Assembly: GCA_964057225.1 (NCBI GenBank)
Contig: OZ059899.1
Location: 14,950,501-15,014,500, forward strand
From: Auanema rhodensis
Lineage: Eukaryota; Nematoda; Chromadorea; Rhabditida; Rhabditidae
Length of the DNA stretch: 64,000 bases
Direction of reading: 5' to 3'
Under the pieces are notes generated by a model. It was given only the letters and a program-made list of their open reading frames with translations. It was not told the DNA's origin and did not search any database. A program made the translations under genes and the position numbers. Every line of letters begins with the position of its first letter. The stretch's first letter is position 1. Shown here piece after piece: positions 37,246 to 50,429 of this stretch.

Positions 37246-39416
37246 CAAGCCAATGTTGCAAAACGTTCATTTTCATAGCATGCACACAGGGCATAACGGT
37301 TGTTCGACGGTGATATTATCATTCTTTTTCTATTTTTTTGTCGCATATCGCCTTTAAAAGTTCGTCGTTGTTCTGATGAAGTCAGTAGTAGACATCATCA
37401 CAATAGACAATACATTGATAACATCTTCCTTGATGAACTGGCATCGTAGTTGAAACATTTCAATATACTTTGCTATAATGCTATAAGTACGCTGTTTACA
37501 AAAATTATATTTCTTATCATTACAGTAATAATAGTTTTATACTTGAGGAAAACAAGAAACTGTATAAGAAATATTTTTTAAATTAGAAAATGTTTTTTAA
37601 AAAAAGAAAAATTGAAAGTATTTGATGCCATATTTCGTGCATCTTTTTTTCTATATTTTTAATGGTAATCTAATGAAAAGTTAAAAAAAAGTATGTTATC
37701 TAGATGAATGAGTGAATTGAAGAAATGAATATGTACTTGACATCACTACTAATTAATTTTATTCTTTTTAAGACAAAAAAAATGTTGTCTCACTGTTCAG
37801 GTCCGGACACATTCACACGCATACACCAATTGATTAAGCGAAATTCGTTAATTATAGTTCAAACCGCTTAACAGTTTTTCAGAATTCTGACATGGTATAG
37901 AGAGGGTCAAGTTCTCATACAATCATCAATCAGCATTCAAAGTATGACTACTACTTCTGATGATGACCAGAAACACGATGAACGCGAGGTGTCTCTGACT
38001 TCACTTCAGATGTCCTGGACAGCCAATCAGGTCGTGCTTGTTGTCTCATCATCGATGCGAAAGACCAACAGTGGTCTGAATACTATCAATAGAACTAATA
38101 TACTTTTTAGTTTATTTTGTTCTCCAAAAAGAAAGTTTATTTATCTAAAAATAGAAGTTCTTTTTTTTTTCTTTTTTCATAATAGCTGTTACAAAATTGG
38201 CCGAAGTAAGAGTTTTATCATAACAATCTAACAGAAGTTTACAAAAAAAAACTAAAACTTGATCATAGATATGTATCAGTTTCATATTATATGAAAGCTT
38301 TATCTTCTTTTCGAATTCATTTTTCCTGGAAGAAAATTTGCAAAAAGTGTCAAATTTGCGCAACTTGCATCAGTCTTCGTTTATGGAAATAGTCGGGTTG
38401 ACCTTGGTTCAGGGAACTATAAAAGTACTGAAATAGAAAATCAGCTGATATTAAAGTTCAACAAAACAACTGATCATCTGGAAAGGACGAACTTTTCTTC
38501 AATTGGATACATATAGTATCTTATACACTTTTTATATTTTTCAGATCAGATTTAATTACTTGGAAAAGTGATTGAGGATGTTCAATTCCCTTCATTCACG
38601 TGTATTACAAATTAAAAAGGAAAACTCTCTTCTCTACATGAACTATGCTCTCAATCAATAGATCTGTGATGAAAAAATATTTGAAAAAATCTTTTTTTCC
38701 TATCAAAATGAAAAATTATTCATTCTAATCTGATTATGAATGGAAAACATTTTCTCGAATGCTTTTGAAGCAATTAAAGCTATTCTGGCTCTCATTCTAG
38801 CTCTGCTCGTCTGAATTGACTGCAATTTATCTTTCTTAAAACTTGGATTGCAAGGACTATAATTCTTCAGGATTGCTCATGACAAGTCGTCCAAGCTTAT
38901 GACTATATGCTTTTTCTCAAATATTTCTGAGAATAGAGATAAAGTCGTCAACATTTTCACTTCTTTTTATTATTATTAACTTTTCTTCTCAGCCTTTTAA
39001 TGCCTTTTTTAGGTTTCGTTTTCAGCTCACCGACTCTATTATGTATGTTTGTTCTCACGAAGAGCACATATCTCACTTTCTCTTTCTCTCTCTATATCTA
39101 TCTATCTCTCTCTCTCTTCAAAAACTTCTTTGAATCAACTTACAACTTACAACTAAAGTTGGTTATTAGCTTTTTTAAAACTTACAAAAATTTTACAAAT
39201 CATGTCTTTATTGGAGTAAACCGTTATAGTATATGCAAGTTATATAGAAGTTAACTTGAGCAAGTATTCATATATAGTACTCCTTAAACGAAAAAAAATT
39301 GAAATTTGAGTAAATTTAGAAAGAGAAAATAGAAAAAATACTTCGAAGTCATGATGAATGCAAACGTTTCTCACACATCAAAACCATAAAAAAGTTATTT
39401 TTCGAATATCATCATA

Positions 39417-39477
39417 CACTCACGTAATAGTTAGCATATCGATTACGTGAAAGTTCACGTGATTCACATAAGCTAAC
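39417..39477. promoter_or_regulatory. ACGTGA/TCACGT palindrome with TTAGCATA, copy 2
   Basis: CACGTAATAGTTAGCATA is followed by TTACGTGAAAGTTCACGTGA, a near-perfect inverted pair containing CACGTG. Confidence 0.5.
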
Positions 39478-41136
39478 ATTTATTGAAAATTGGAAAATAA
39501 ATTGAATTACCTGATTATAGATTTTTCAAAAAAAAAAAAAAGAAGGAAATTCCAAAAAATTTCCAAGGACTGCACATGCTATAGCTTCAAAAGAGCTATA
39601 TGAAGCTTCAATATTAAAAGAAAAATATTATTTAAGCCAGTTAAAACAAGCTACAACTCAATGAGTATACAACATACTTTTTTGATTTTTTTTCCAATTT
39701 TTCTGTTCATTCACTAACTATCATCCATTAACTTTTTTAAATTTGTGATCTTAGCTACATGTATGTATGTATCTATGCTCTCATAGCAACGTTATACCCT
39801 ATAAGTATTATAATAATAATAATATATATAGTAAAAACATTTAAAAATCCTGTTGTCTTGACAAGCTCATTTCAATTGATTCATCATCATTGTCAGAATT
39901 TTTTTGAGCAAAAAAAAATGAAAGAAAAGAAGTTTATTTCCCTTTCTTTATTATTATTTGAAATAAATTTTTATGTACTTTATTCATATTAGAATTAACA
40001 TTTTTCTCTTTTTTTTTCTTTGTTTTCATTCATATAATTAAATAATATTTATATATGTACATGCAAATAAACATTATAATATTATATTTTACTACAATAT
40101 TTGAAAATTTTTGAATTTCTGTCATATATTCAGCTTTTTTTAAGAAAAAAAAATTCAATAACGAGTCAATACAGGAAATTAAAATCTTTTTTTTATCTTT
40201 TCAAGAAAGTCTTTGTTATATTTTATTTTTGAAATTTTTGAAATGTTTAAACATGAAACATAAAAATGAATAAAGGAATGTATGAACTAATAAACTTTTC
40301 ATTCTTTTCATATTATTTTTGTGACAAAAATATGAAAAAAAAATTCATTAGGATGCTTGTGACGGAGCATTTTTTTTTGAAGAAAAGTGAAGAAAGACAG
40401 ATGGAGGAAGTGAAAAAGATGTCTATAGATGTCGAGGTTATTGAAAAGTCATCTCCAAGGTATCTGAAACAAAAATAGAAATAAATAACGAATTCCAAGA
40501 ACAAAATAGATAAAGATGAGAGGGAAGACATACACCCACAACGAGATATTATTTATAATTTGTTCTTTTGTTTTTAGTTCTATCGCTTTCTCTCTATGTG
40601 TGTCGTCTCACAACCAGCCTCCCCCCCCCCACCACCCCTCCTCCCTCTATATCTCTAGATATGCTGTAATAGCTTCACCAACTTGGGTTAAGGGGGAAAA
40701 AGAAGCCTGACTGACATCTAATCTTCTTCTTCGTTCGCTACCATTTCGACTCACACATGCGTACATTGAAAGAGAAAAAGAAAGAGCTCAGCTCCTAATT
40801 AACTTCTTCCAGACGTCCTTTTCTTGCTTTCTATTCGTTTTTCCCCCTTTGTGTCGTTTTTTGCGTTTTCCTTAATATACTTCAGGATTCTCATTCCCAT
40901 TTCCTTTCAACTTATCTTTCTTATTTTGCTTCATTTCTTCTGAGTGATCTCACCTAACCGCATTTTTTTTCTAAGATTTTCCTACTAGCCTCTCTCACTA
41001 CTCGTAGTAGTTATGAACCAACATCTTGGAATTTCAGCTATTTTCATTGAAATTTAATTGAAATTTCGCGTTATACTAGCTATTTCAAAAATTTTAAATC
41101 CATTTATACCTCATGAAAGCTCCACCTCTATGAATC

Positions 41137-41146
41137 CTATAAATAC
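41137..41146 (+). promoter_or_regulatory. TATA-like box in the gene-poor block
   Basis: CTATAAATAC is followed by a 150-base segment of more balanced composition. The first ATG (41,302) opens only a 13-codon frame, so this may be a distant 5' exon or a non-coding transcript. Confidence 0.25.
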
Positions 41147-41730
41147 AGTGAGGCAGTAGCTTGTGGAAGCTTGAACGAACAACGACTGACAGCTTTTCTT
41201 AATGTTATTGCCAGTAACTGGCAAACCTTGCTTCGGTCCTTAGTTCTAATGCTCAGATTCACGACAGAACACGACAGCAGAACATCAGTTTGAAGCCAAA
41301 CATGATGATTCTAGGTGTCCATTTCAAGACTGACGTCACATAATCATTTCTTCAATTTGAGCTTAAAGCTCTTTCTCTCTCTCTCTGTCTTTCTGGCCAT
41401 CTTTTCTTGTTTTCATCTCAACCAATGACTTTTCTCCGAAAAAAGAGTGAAAAGTCGACAAAAAGAAAAACTTTTTTTTCGCAGTCTTATTACATTCAGC
41501 ATAAATCTTTTCTCCTTCCACTTCAACCCATCCGGCTGTTGAGTGAGAGTCGATTGAAATATTCATGTGTGTGTGTATGTGTATCGGCTCGCAACAAGCT
41601 CCGTGTAAACTGAACACACTATGAAATTCGGTGAATCTTCAGGATTTAAGATAAAACGACAACTTCTTTCATTTTTTGCTTCGCTCTCCACGTATGCTTT
41701 TCTTTTTTTCCAACAAAAGGTGCCCTGTAA

Positions 41731-41732
<2 letters not shown>

Positions 41733-41769
<37 letters not shown>
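41733..41769 (+). repeat. GA microsatellite
   Basis: A perfect GA tract of about 36 bases. Confidence 0.95.
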
Positions 41770-41772
<3 letters not shown>

Positions 41773-42010
41773 GTTAGGGGACAGGGAGTGAGATGGATGA
41801 GAAAAATACTTTTGGTCTCTTCGTATTCACCATATCGAACTTCCACATAGTATATCTGTATATAAGGATATATGTATGTGTGTTGGAGCAAAATATGAGA
41901 GAATAGATAACTCTGTGGTTACTCATATCAACAGAACTCCTTGTTACCCTTAATTCCCAATGGTAAATTTTTCAAAGGATCATCTTAGAGACCTTCTTCA
42001 GAATTTTCAT

Positions 42011-42012
<2 letters not shown>

Positions 42013-42098
<86 letters not shown>
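42013..42098 (+). repeat. CT microsatellite
   Basis: A perfect TC tract of more than 80 bases, among the longest in the window. Confidence 0.97.
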
Positions 42099-42101
<3 letters not shown>

Positions 42102-42333
42102 GTATCTTTCTCTCGTCTACCATTTCATATGAAAATGTCATGAAGAAATGACTTTAAAACAAGGAAATTGTGAAGATGAAGAAGCCAAGAATAATTCCAA
42201 TTTCCTTTGCTTTTATGAAAAAAAAAGTTTTTATTCAAATAAGGATATGTTTCGTCGTTTTTAAACTTTCATCATGCTCATAGGTGTAATTTAACCCAAT
42301 ACGTCAGGTAGATAGAACATGACGAAGATAAAT

Positions 42334-42336
<3 letters not shown>

Positions 42337-42376
<40 letters not shown>

Positions 42377-42400
42377 CTCTCACTCTCTCTCTCTCTCTTT
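42337..42400 (+). repeat. CT microsatellite
   Basis: TC repeats with single interruptions. Confidence 0.9.
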
Positions 42401-42590
42401 CATACACATACATACACACCCTGAGTTATCACCGATTTCACTTGAACATCCAACGAACATCATAATATGGCTGAAAGTTATAAGAAATCACTGATGAGTC
42501 TTCAAAGAAAGCTAATAATTTCGAAGATGACATCAACATGTAGCTTCCTCTCTCGAATTTACTTCCTTCAATTGTTCATATAACACTTTC

Positions 42591-42591
<1 letters not shown>

Positions 42592-42652
<61 letters not shown>

Positions 42653-42690
42653 ATCTATCTTTCTCTCTCTCTCTATCTTTATTTCTCTAT
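42592..42690 (+). repeat. CT/CTAT microsatellite
   Basis: About 50 bases of perfect TC repeats followed by mixed TATC and TTTC units. Confidence 0.92.
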
Positions 42691-44013
42691 CACCCTGTTC
42701 ATCTCTCTTTCAGTAGCTCTCTCACTCTTTTTTTAGCTCAAACAAAAAAAAATTTTGGAGAATAAATTAAGTTTTCTTCATTTTAGAACGTATGTGAGTT
42801 TTCCAACTTTTTTTTAAGTTTCAAAGCAACATCTCTATATGATCAAAGCAACAATTTGCGTCTTTTTTTCTTTTGAAATTGGAGCTTATCGTTCCCATAA
42901 TAGGATTGAATATCTTCCCATCAGCTGCTCTCTGAGATCCATTGCTCTACCACTCCTCACTTTCACTTTTTCGAATTTTCATCTCCTCACTTTGCTCTTC
43001 TCATTTAGTAATCATCCTCGGATGAATTTGTTCAAATCATTGCCTTCCAGCTTCTTATTCTCAGCCTCTTCAGCCTCATAAGAATTGTTTTCAACTTCCT
43101 AATCGAGTAACAAAGCTAGAAGAGCAAAAACTTCAGATTGGGAATTAAAAACGAACGTTCTAGCTATTTGTTTTTTCCGGTAAACAAATTTTTTATGAAA
43201 AATCTGAGAGAAACAGTCGAATTTGCTATTAAAATATTTTATTCTTCTTATTATTCTTGAAGAAAATTCCAACTTTCTCAAAACCTTGAAATAATCTTTC
43301 CAGTTTGATTCCATCTGCTAATTTTTTGGGATTCCCCAGAAAATGCCCTATCATAACATCCTCATATGAGAAAAATTTCAGAAAGCAAAAGCAAAAGATA
43401 GGCACTTCAACGACTTTTTATGTTTTCAAAGCTGAAAAAGCTTGAATCTTTAGACTGGAGCTGGTTGAAGAAGCTCACGTCAAATCAGGCAAATCTTACA
43501 CTATCCCCAGGGAGATCATTCCAACTTCACAGGATTTTCTCTTGACTTTTCATATCTTTCTTTTTCTTTTGTTCTTTTATTCTTCTTCGTCTTCTTCATA
43601 TTCATTCAGCTTTTTGTCTTGTTTCAATAAGCCTATCACTACTGTTGTTTCAGATTCATCTAGCTACCCACATGCACAATTCTTTTTTGGCTTTTCAATT
43701 GAAATTTTCACAAAATTCTTTTTGCTATATTTGAAGAAAATATATTTTCGATATTTAAAGTTCGTAGTCTTTGATTGTATTTGGCTTAATCGTCTCTCAT
43801 TTTCCAATTGTTGAAGTCCAAATAAGCTGGCAATACCTAAGAAAGTGAAAAATTGAGATTGAGAAAACCATTTGATTTGATTTTATGGCATGAACTCTTA
43901 CTTTAAAGCTCAAAGAATGAAATAACTATAAGCTGTTCTTGACTGATGATCATATACGAACTTTCATCGAGAAAACGAGAGATAAAGGGAAAAACGATTG
44001 CTTAGAGTGAAAG

Positions 44014-44017
<4 letters not shown>

Positions 44018-44086
<69 letters not shown>
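44018..44086 (+). repeat. GA microsatellite
   Basis: A perfect GA tract of about 68 bases, in the opposite orientation to the nearby CT tracts. Confidence 0.97.
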
Positions 44087-44089
<3 letters not shown>

Positions 44090-44659
44090 TGCTGAAAGAA
44101 CATGATATATCCTAAAGTCAGTGAGAGTATACTAAAAATGAAAATCAAGGGAAAAGAAGAAATTGGAAGAGAGGAAGAGCGAATATAGACAGTGGGAGAG
44201 AGAGAGATTGAGTAGGAGTGAGGGAAGACCCAATTGAATTGACTAAAGCTCGTAGAACTCTTACTCTCTAATATTTCTTTGAAGATGAATCGTCTTCGCA
44301 CCCCCCTTCCCCAATCCGAATTCTTAATAGTAAAGTGCAGATTCGATGATTTTTTTTAAATTTTCAAATTACAACTTGTTTTCTTTTGAATTTCAATATA
44401 GTTTTATATTTAAATATTTTGTTCTGCAAATTGCCATTATTTTCTATTGTAATACATCATCAGCATAATATCATCATAACGATGATATTTTCAATTTATA
44501 AGTGTGTAGTAGTTGAGATTTAGTAAAATACACAATATTATTTCATTTTCAATTATTTAAAAAAAAAAAAGTTTTTTTTTTGGTGTTAAAAATATTTTTA
44601 AAAAATTGAAATAATCAAACGAATACAGTATTATTTCTTCTTCTAGTTACAAAGAGTTC

Positions 44660-44675
44660 CGAGAAAGAGAGAGAA

Positions 44676-44725
<50 letters not shown>
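44660..44725 (+). repeat. GA/GAAA microsatellite
   Basis: GA repeats broken by GAAA units. Confidence 0.92.
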
Positions 44726-45110
44726 TAAGTGTAATGAGATGAAGAAACCTTGTATTTGGTAATTAAGATGTTATGATTCTCCCTCCGTATTTTGAACTCA
44801 TAACTTCTAAAGATTATCTATTATATATCTATATAGATGTCCCATGATCTATATTAACTATATAAAATTGAAAATATAAATAAAGTTAATTTCAAATATT
44901 CATAATAGTAAAGCTAAATGCTTAATTCGGTTAATTTTATGTGAATGTTGCCTTCTAATTACATATAAATATAATATTTTAAGATGTTTATGATCTTCTA
45001 CCATTTAAATGATCATCAAAATCTTTATATGAAATATAAAATTATTATTTGTAAACGACGAAAATCATTAAACTATGCTCGAACTGCCATCCTAATGCTA
45101 TTGCACATCT

Positions 45111-45150
45111 CTTTAGCATATGATGTTCACGCAATCTTCACGTGAAACGC
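45111..45150. promoter_or_regulatory. TTAGCATA with TTCACG/CGTGAA, copy 3
   Basis: TTTAGCATATGATGTTCACG is followed by TTCACGTGAAACG, repeating the word pair of the copy at 39.4 kb. Confidence 0.45.
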
Positions 45151-46493
45151 CAATAACTTTTCATTTCAATTCTTTGCAAACGTAATAAGCGGTTGAAATT
45201 TTATTTTACTTCAATACAAACGAAGTCCAATAGCAAGATTGGCTAAAGAAATAGATAAAGCTAATTCTTTTTTCCATTAAATTATCTTTTTGAAATCTTT
45301 ATGTGGCAGATGGCATAGGTTTGAATTAGTGCAATTAACATAATTGATATGCTATATGTATATATATAATCATTAGAAATCAAGCAACTTTTTAGAAAAA
45401 ACTAACTGTAAAACAAACCTCTCAGCGGATTAATATCTTTGAATGGTTTTTGAAACATACAAAGATGTTTGAACAGTATTAAGCAACATCTAGCTTAAAT
45501 CTCATACAGTTTCAACAAAAAATGAGCAAAAATTATGAAATATTTGTGAAAATTTTTATATTTTGTTATCAAAATATATAAAAAAATACACTGATAATTT
45601 GAACACGAGATGAGAAGATCATGCAATATGAAATAAATAAAAAAATTTTATTTTTCCAAAAAAAAAAAAAAAAAAACAAAAAAAAAACAAAATTTTGATG
45701 TGAGATTGCTATCCATTTTTACTATTGTATTCAATACTTTTTCAAATTATACCCATGAAAATGATCGGTAATCGTACATTATAATTACAATAATAATTTA
45801 ATCTTTGATTATACAACGATAACAATCTTGAATATGATATTTTTGATTTTAAAGCTTATATACTATGTGTATGTATCATCATATAGATATAGAAATATAA
45901 AGATATAAACACATTATATACATGTATACCAACTTTGAAAAGTGTCGTCATGACTGATGTCAACCGACGTCGTCGTTACCTATCATGCGTTGTCGTCGTC
46001 GTCGTCGTCGTAGTCGTCGTCGATGTAGCATTCTCATTCTCATCATCATCATACATACATTATAGATATACGAACTATGAAATTTTTGAAGCTGTCAGAG
46101 TAATATCTCCAGTTTCTCCTTAGTATTTCAAATTTCTATTTTCACATATCCACACAACATACACATTTACATCTCACATCTTCAATACACATTCAAGATG
46201 TATCTCTCACACTGTCTCTCATTCTTTCTCTCTTTCTCTCACTATCTCTCTGTTTTTTCCTGTATTTTACTGTATCTAGCTGTGTGCATCAGTTTACAAA
46301 ATGCAAACTATTCTTTTGTATCATAATTTTGTATATATTTACGTGTATTATTAGTCGTTTTGCTACCTTGTTTCATGGAATTTGGTTCAGATTGTTTATT
46401 TCATTTTTTCAAATTATACCATTGAATTTAATTTTTTTTTGTGATTTCTAAAAAATATTTTATTTTCACATACAATTTCCTGATTGCTGGCGA

Positions 46494-46503
46494 GTATATA
46501 AGG
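46494..46503 (+). promoter_or_regulatory. TATA-like box before a small ORF
   Basis: GTATATAAGG, very similar to the box at 36,026, lies about 140 bases before an ATG at 46,632 in a GC-richer patch with repeated CTAG units. Confidence 0.3.
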
Positions 46504-46631
46504 TTGCTTAACTCGTACTGATTGCTTCAATGTGATCATGCTGCTCCAGCAGCTAGCTAGCTAGCTTGCAAGTTGCCAGCCCGTGTAGCTTCTCTCTTAA
46601 GCTACTTCAGCCGATCAGCTTGAATTGTTTC

Positions 46632-46796
46632 ATGGCTGGCATCTCAACATGCTCACTCTCGGCGCCTATCTCACTAAGCTTCGAGCTTTGTCTCCTTTTC
46701 GTCGTGGTGGTCGTTCATGTTTTTGCAGCTTTCGGATCGCAAGGAGAAGAGCTGTGCTTTCTGTCCAATAGATCGGAAACTTTTAAAAGTTTTTAG
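46632..46796 (+). CDS. candidate small secreted peptide or first exon
   Basis: A 54-codon frame: a polar start (MAGISTCSLSAPIS), a hydrophobic core (LCLLFVVVVVHVFAAFG) resembling a signal peptide, then QGEELCFLSNRSETFKSF with an N-glycosylation sequon. The region is distinctly richer in G and C than its surroundings and follows a TATA-like box. No downstream exon could be joined. It could be a neuropeptide-like or small secreted protein, or chance. Confidence 0.25.
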   Translation: MAGISTCSLSAPISLSFELCLLFVVVVVHVFAAFGSQGEELCFLSNRSETFKSF

Positions 46797-47576
46797 AATT
46801 ACTTTTCAGCTTTTTTAATCATTTTTTCCTCAATTTTCATTCCTTTCAAATGAAACAACTGATAAGAATACTTCATCATTTTAACTGAATATAGCCTCTC
46901 TTTCAGATATTACTTCTCTCTTGTAATACCAAATACCAAAACTTAATAGGTTTCATCTCATTTATATAGTTTAATAAGATACTGCCTCATTTACTACTTT
47001 AAGGCTGTACCCACCAACATACTCGTGATAACAGGCAGCATCATAGAAAACTTTTCGATTGTTCTTCTGCCGATATACAGCTGATATCAGCTTTCCTGTT
47101 TATTCACGAAAAATATGTTATTTTTCCCATCTGTACGTTATCGTTGTCTTTCCTCTTTTTATTTTTTTTTCAAACAACTTACAGATGAGGGTTATTAATC
47201 CCAGCACAGTGTAGATTATCTTTTTTTTCTTCTTTTTCTGTACATCTTCTTCTTTTTTTTTATAAAAAAACGTGGTTTACTCGTTTAAAAAAAAGAAAAA
47301 AAGAAGCAAACTATCAGATAATTGTCTATTTTTGTTTTTTTTTGTCATTTTTTTTGTTTAAAAAAACATAAGCAAATCAAAAATATACAAATAATATGAA
47401 TTGACGATAGTTTTGCTCCAAATTTCACTTCTACCTTTCAAGCTTGCAAGATGAAAATTGTCGTTAATTGTTCAAATCGGGTTGTATATGCTTTGTTATT
47501 CAGAAATCCTGATAATGAGAATACAAATCTCAAGAACCACTAACAGAGCTTTTCCTTCCAAGCAACTAGGCGGTTA

Positions 47577-47578
<2 letters not shown>

Positions 47579-47612
<34 letters not shown>

Positions 47613-47625
47613 TCTCTTTCTCTTT
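47579..47625 (+). repeat. CT microsatellite
   Basis: A TC tract with one C interruption. Confidence 0.9.
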
Positions 47626-48021
47626 TAAAATGTTCTTCTCATGAACTGATATATTTATTTTCAAAAACTTTACCAATAATATCTCACAAATACATAAGTG
47701 TTCATGAAATTATTAGAAAAAAAAATGTTTCTAAATACAAAAAAAAGTTGACAACAAACAGTGAAAAAACTTTTTCTTTTCAGGATATTTTTCTTTAAAA
47801 AAAAAAAAGTTTTTCCCAGTAATGTTTTGTTTGTCAATTATTTTTCTCTTTCGATCATTTTTTTTTTGATGTGCCCGCCTCCAAACACAACATTACGTTT
47901 ATCGTCTTTTCCTCCCATTCATACCTTTTTATGGCTTTTGTTTTATAAAAAAAAAGTTTTAAGCTCAAGTTTTCAAGATTTAACTTCATTAAACTTTAAA
48001 ACAAAACTAATTATAATTTAA

Positions 48022-48098
48022 CGTTTCATTTCACGTTCACGTAAATATGCTAATAATCATTTTGAAATACATCGTTTTACACGTAATTTACGTGAAAC
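48022..48098. promoter_or_regulatory. TTCACGTAAATATGCTAA with ACGTGAAAC, copy 4
   Basis: CACGTTCACGTAAATATGCT and ACACGTAATTTACGTGAAAC lie within 80 bases, again pairing the ATGCTAA word with inverted ACGTGAA/TTCACGT. Confidence 0.5.
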
Positions 48099-48846
48099 CT
48101 GAAAATGAATTGGCATTTTTCAAATCTCCACTTTCATCTACTAACATCATCAACTTATAATTGTAACTAAGGTTGGTAAATAACTAAGTTTTATAATCAA
48201 ATTCCAAAAATGCTTTTACTTCAAAGTTTCACATCTTGAACTTCAAAACTTGATATAGTAATAGAGTTTTGATTTCTTAATTTTTTTCCCTACAGAAAAG
48301 CTGTGAAAAAGAAAAAAGAGAGAAACGAACATCAACGGTGTGGAACGACGATCGGCTTCAGATTTGCTACCATCGTCATATTCACACCGTTTTTCCGTTT
48401 TGATGACGTTAATCTCTATATTCTCTCTCACTCTTCTATACTCATTCTTCTTTTTTTTTACCTTTAAGCTATCATGTTGATTTTCCGATTATGACCAAGT
48501 TCAAAGACAAAACGAACTTGTCACTTGACTGACTTATCTTTTCAAGTGTTTGTGTTTCGTATTATTCAAGTTTTTTTGTCACCTTGTCAGCATATTCTGG
48601 CCAAAGCATACTGTGTATTCTTACTTTTCATAGTTGTCTATTCAAGCTGAAGAAAAGCATCCCTCCCACCTCCTTCCCTCCCATCTTTCTTTATCTCCTC
48701 ATATAGAATTAGGTGTTCAGCTCTTTGTCCAGATACATATCACATTTGCTTCATCAATAACTCATTTAGACATTAACCGCTGTTGACCAATACTTCAGCT
48801 TGACATATTTTTTTGGAAACTACTCTTAATCCTTTACAAACTTTCC

Positions 48847-48900
48847 CTCTCTCTCTCTCTCTCCCTCTCTCTGTCTCTCTCTATCTCTATCTCTCTCTCT
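48847..48900 (+). repeat. imperfect CT microsatellite
   Basis: TC units with TG and TA substitutions. Confidence 0.85.
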
Positions 48901-50429
48901 CAATGGCCGTCTTCTTCTCTTCCTCCTGCTATTCTTAACAACATGTCATAGTTTCTTGTTGACTAACTACTTCTTGCAAAACTTTTCAAATCTCCGACTT
49001 GTCATCCATGAAAAACTTTCGCAAGAAAGTTTGCCTTGACCGTATGACGTAATCTTAAAGCTTGACCCAATGACGAAACTCGTGATATTCAAGCTAGAAA
49101 CGTCAGACTTCGAGCTTGATGGAACTTGAGAAAAAAATTTTTTTCCGAGCATTCCTTCAAAAATATTGTTTGCATGGATTAAGACAAATAGGGCGAATTT
49201 GCTCAAAGTGATGGCTGGATGGATAGATGACCCTCCAAGCCAGGACAATCGTTTCTCAACTTCATCGCCGATCCATTCAAATCCTTTTGGCGAATATGCT
49301 GTTGTTTCTAATTCGATTTCTTTTCTCTGTCTCACTCTCAGTCTATCGTGCTATACATATGCATCTATATCTGTGTGTGTGCCTACCGATTCCCACAAGC
49401 TTTTTGGTCGCTTTGACCGGCTTTTCCGGCACATCCTTCCTCATCGTCAAGCTATTCTGGCATAATGCTGTCCGAAGACGTCGTATGACGGCTTGCACTT
49501 CCTTTTTTTGTATCACTTCAATTTGTCTTTTCTACCACAAGCTCTCAGTCGACCCAACGCCTCTAACCCTTTAACCAGATCAGTAGACATAGCATGCTTT
49601 TTCCGAAGCAGAATGGATGACGTGAAATCGTCAAACATGGCTGATAAATTCCGCCCTCAGTTCCACTTCCATCCTCCCTCCTCACTCTTCTGCTTTTATC
49701 TTTTTCGACTTTTTTGTTTCTCCCTTCATCCATTCTTTCCTTTTCAACTTTCATGTATTTTGGCCAGTTTTTATCCGTTTTTGCTCTTACTGAAACTAAA
49801 CTATTCCACTTCTTCGTCGAAAATTCTGGTTCTGTTGCTCTGGATGCTCTGACTGCCTTCATTCTCCAGATTTCCTTAGATCCGTTCTCGTTGTTGTCCT
49901 ATCTATACCCGGAAACAGGACGTATATCATTCAGTCGTTGGTCTGAATTCTCTTGTTAATGTGTCTTCAGGCATAAGTTCACCCCACATCATCATCGTTT
50001 TTCCTTGTCTTCTCCCACTTCTTCTTCTTATCTGTTGTCCTTGTACTTCGAACATATTCTTTCTCACTCTCACATGACGTTATCGAAAATGAGGCGGAGG
50101 AGGAGGAGGAGAATGAAGAAAAGAGTTGGCACGCCTCCAAAGATTTTCTACACCCTGGGGCATTCTGTGAAGTTGGAAGCCCATGACTTAACGTCTCATC
50201 CAACCGAGATAAAGCTGAAACATATATTACTTTTCTATTTACTTATCAACAAGCTTTTTTTAAGAATTTCAAGCCTTTCTAGGCTCTCTCATGATGCATT
50301 GTATCTTATTCGGAATCTGTTGTCGATCTTGTTCGTTCCTTCCAATCTTTTGATTATAATTATATTTTATTAATTTCTTTTTAATTTTCGTTGTAAGATT
50401 ATTATATTAAATCATTTTAACTATTATAG

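Larger units (their letters stand above)
36692..50429. other. gene-poor block rich in CT/GA tracts
   Basis: Nearly 14 kb without a convincing gene. AT-rich DNA alternates with CT or GA microsatellites, TA runs (for example 36,790-36,810), and poly-T/poly-A runs (45,658-45,690; 47,220-47,350). Open frames such as 45,935-46,123 (Val run from a GTC repeat), 49,166-49,574 and 49,714-50,373 are unsupported. Four copies of an ACGTGAA/ATGCTAA motif and two TATA-like sites are listed separately. It may be the 5' regulatory region of the HAD gene or of the small membrane protein gene. Confidence 0.6.

Noticed and set aside
45935-46123. Frame with a run of Val codons
   Set aside because: The run comes from a GTC trinucleotide repeat; no other support.
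49166-49960. Several overlapping frames of 80-119 codons
   Set aside because: Frames on both strands overlap each other, none has a recognisable motif, and composition is CT-rich. Probably upstream sequence of the HAD gene.
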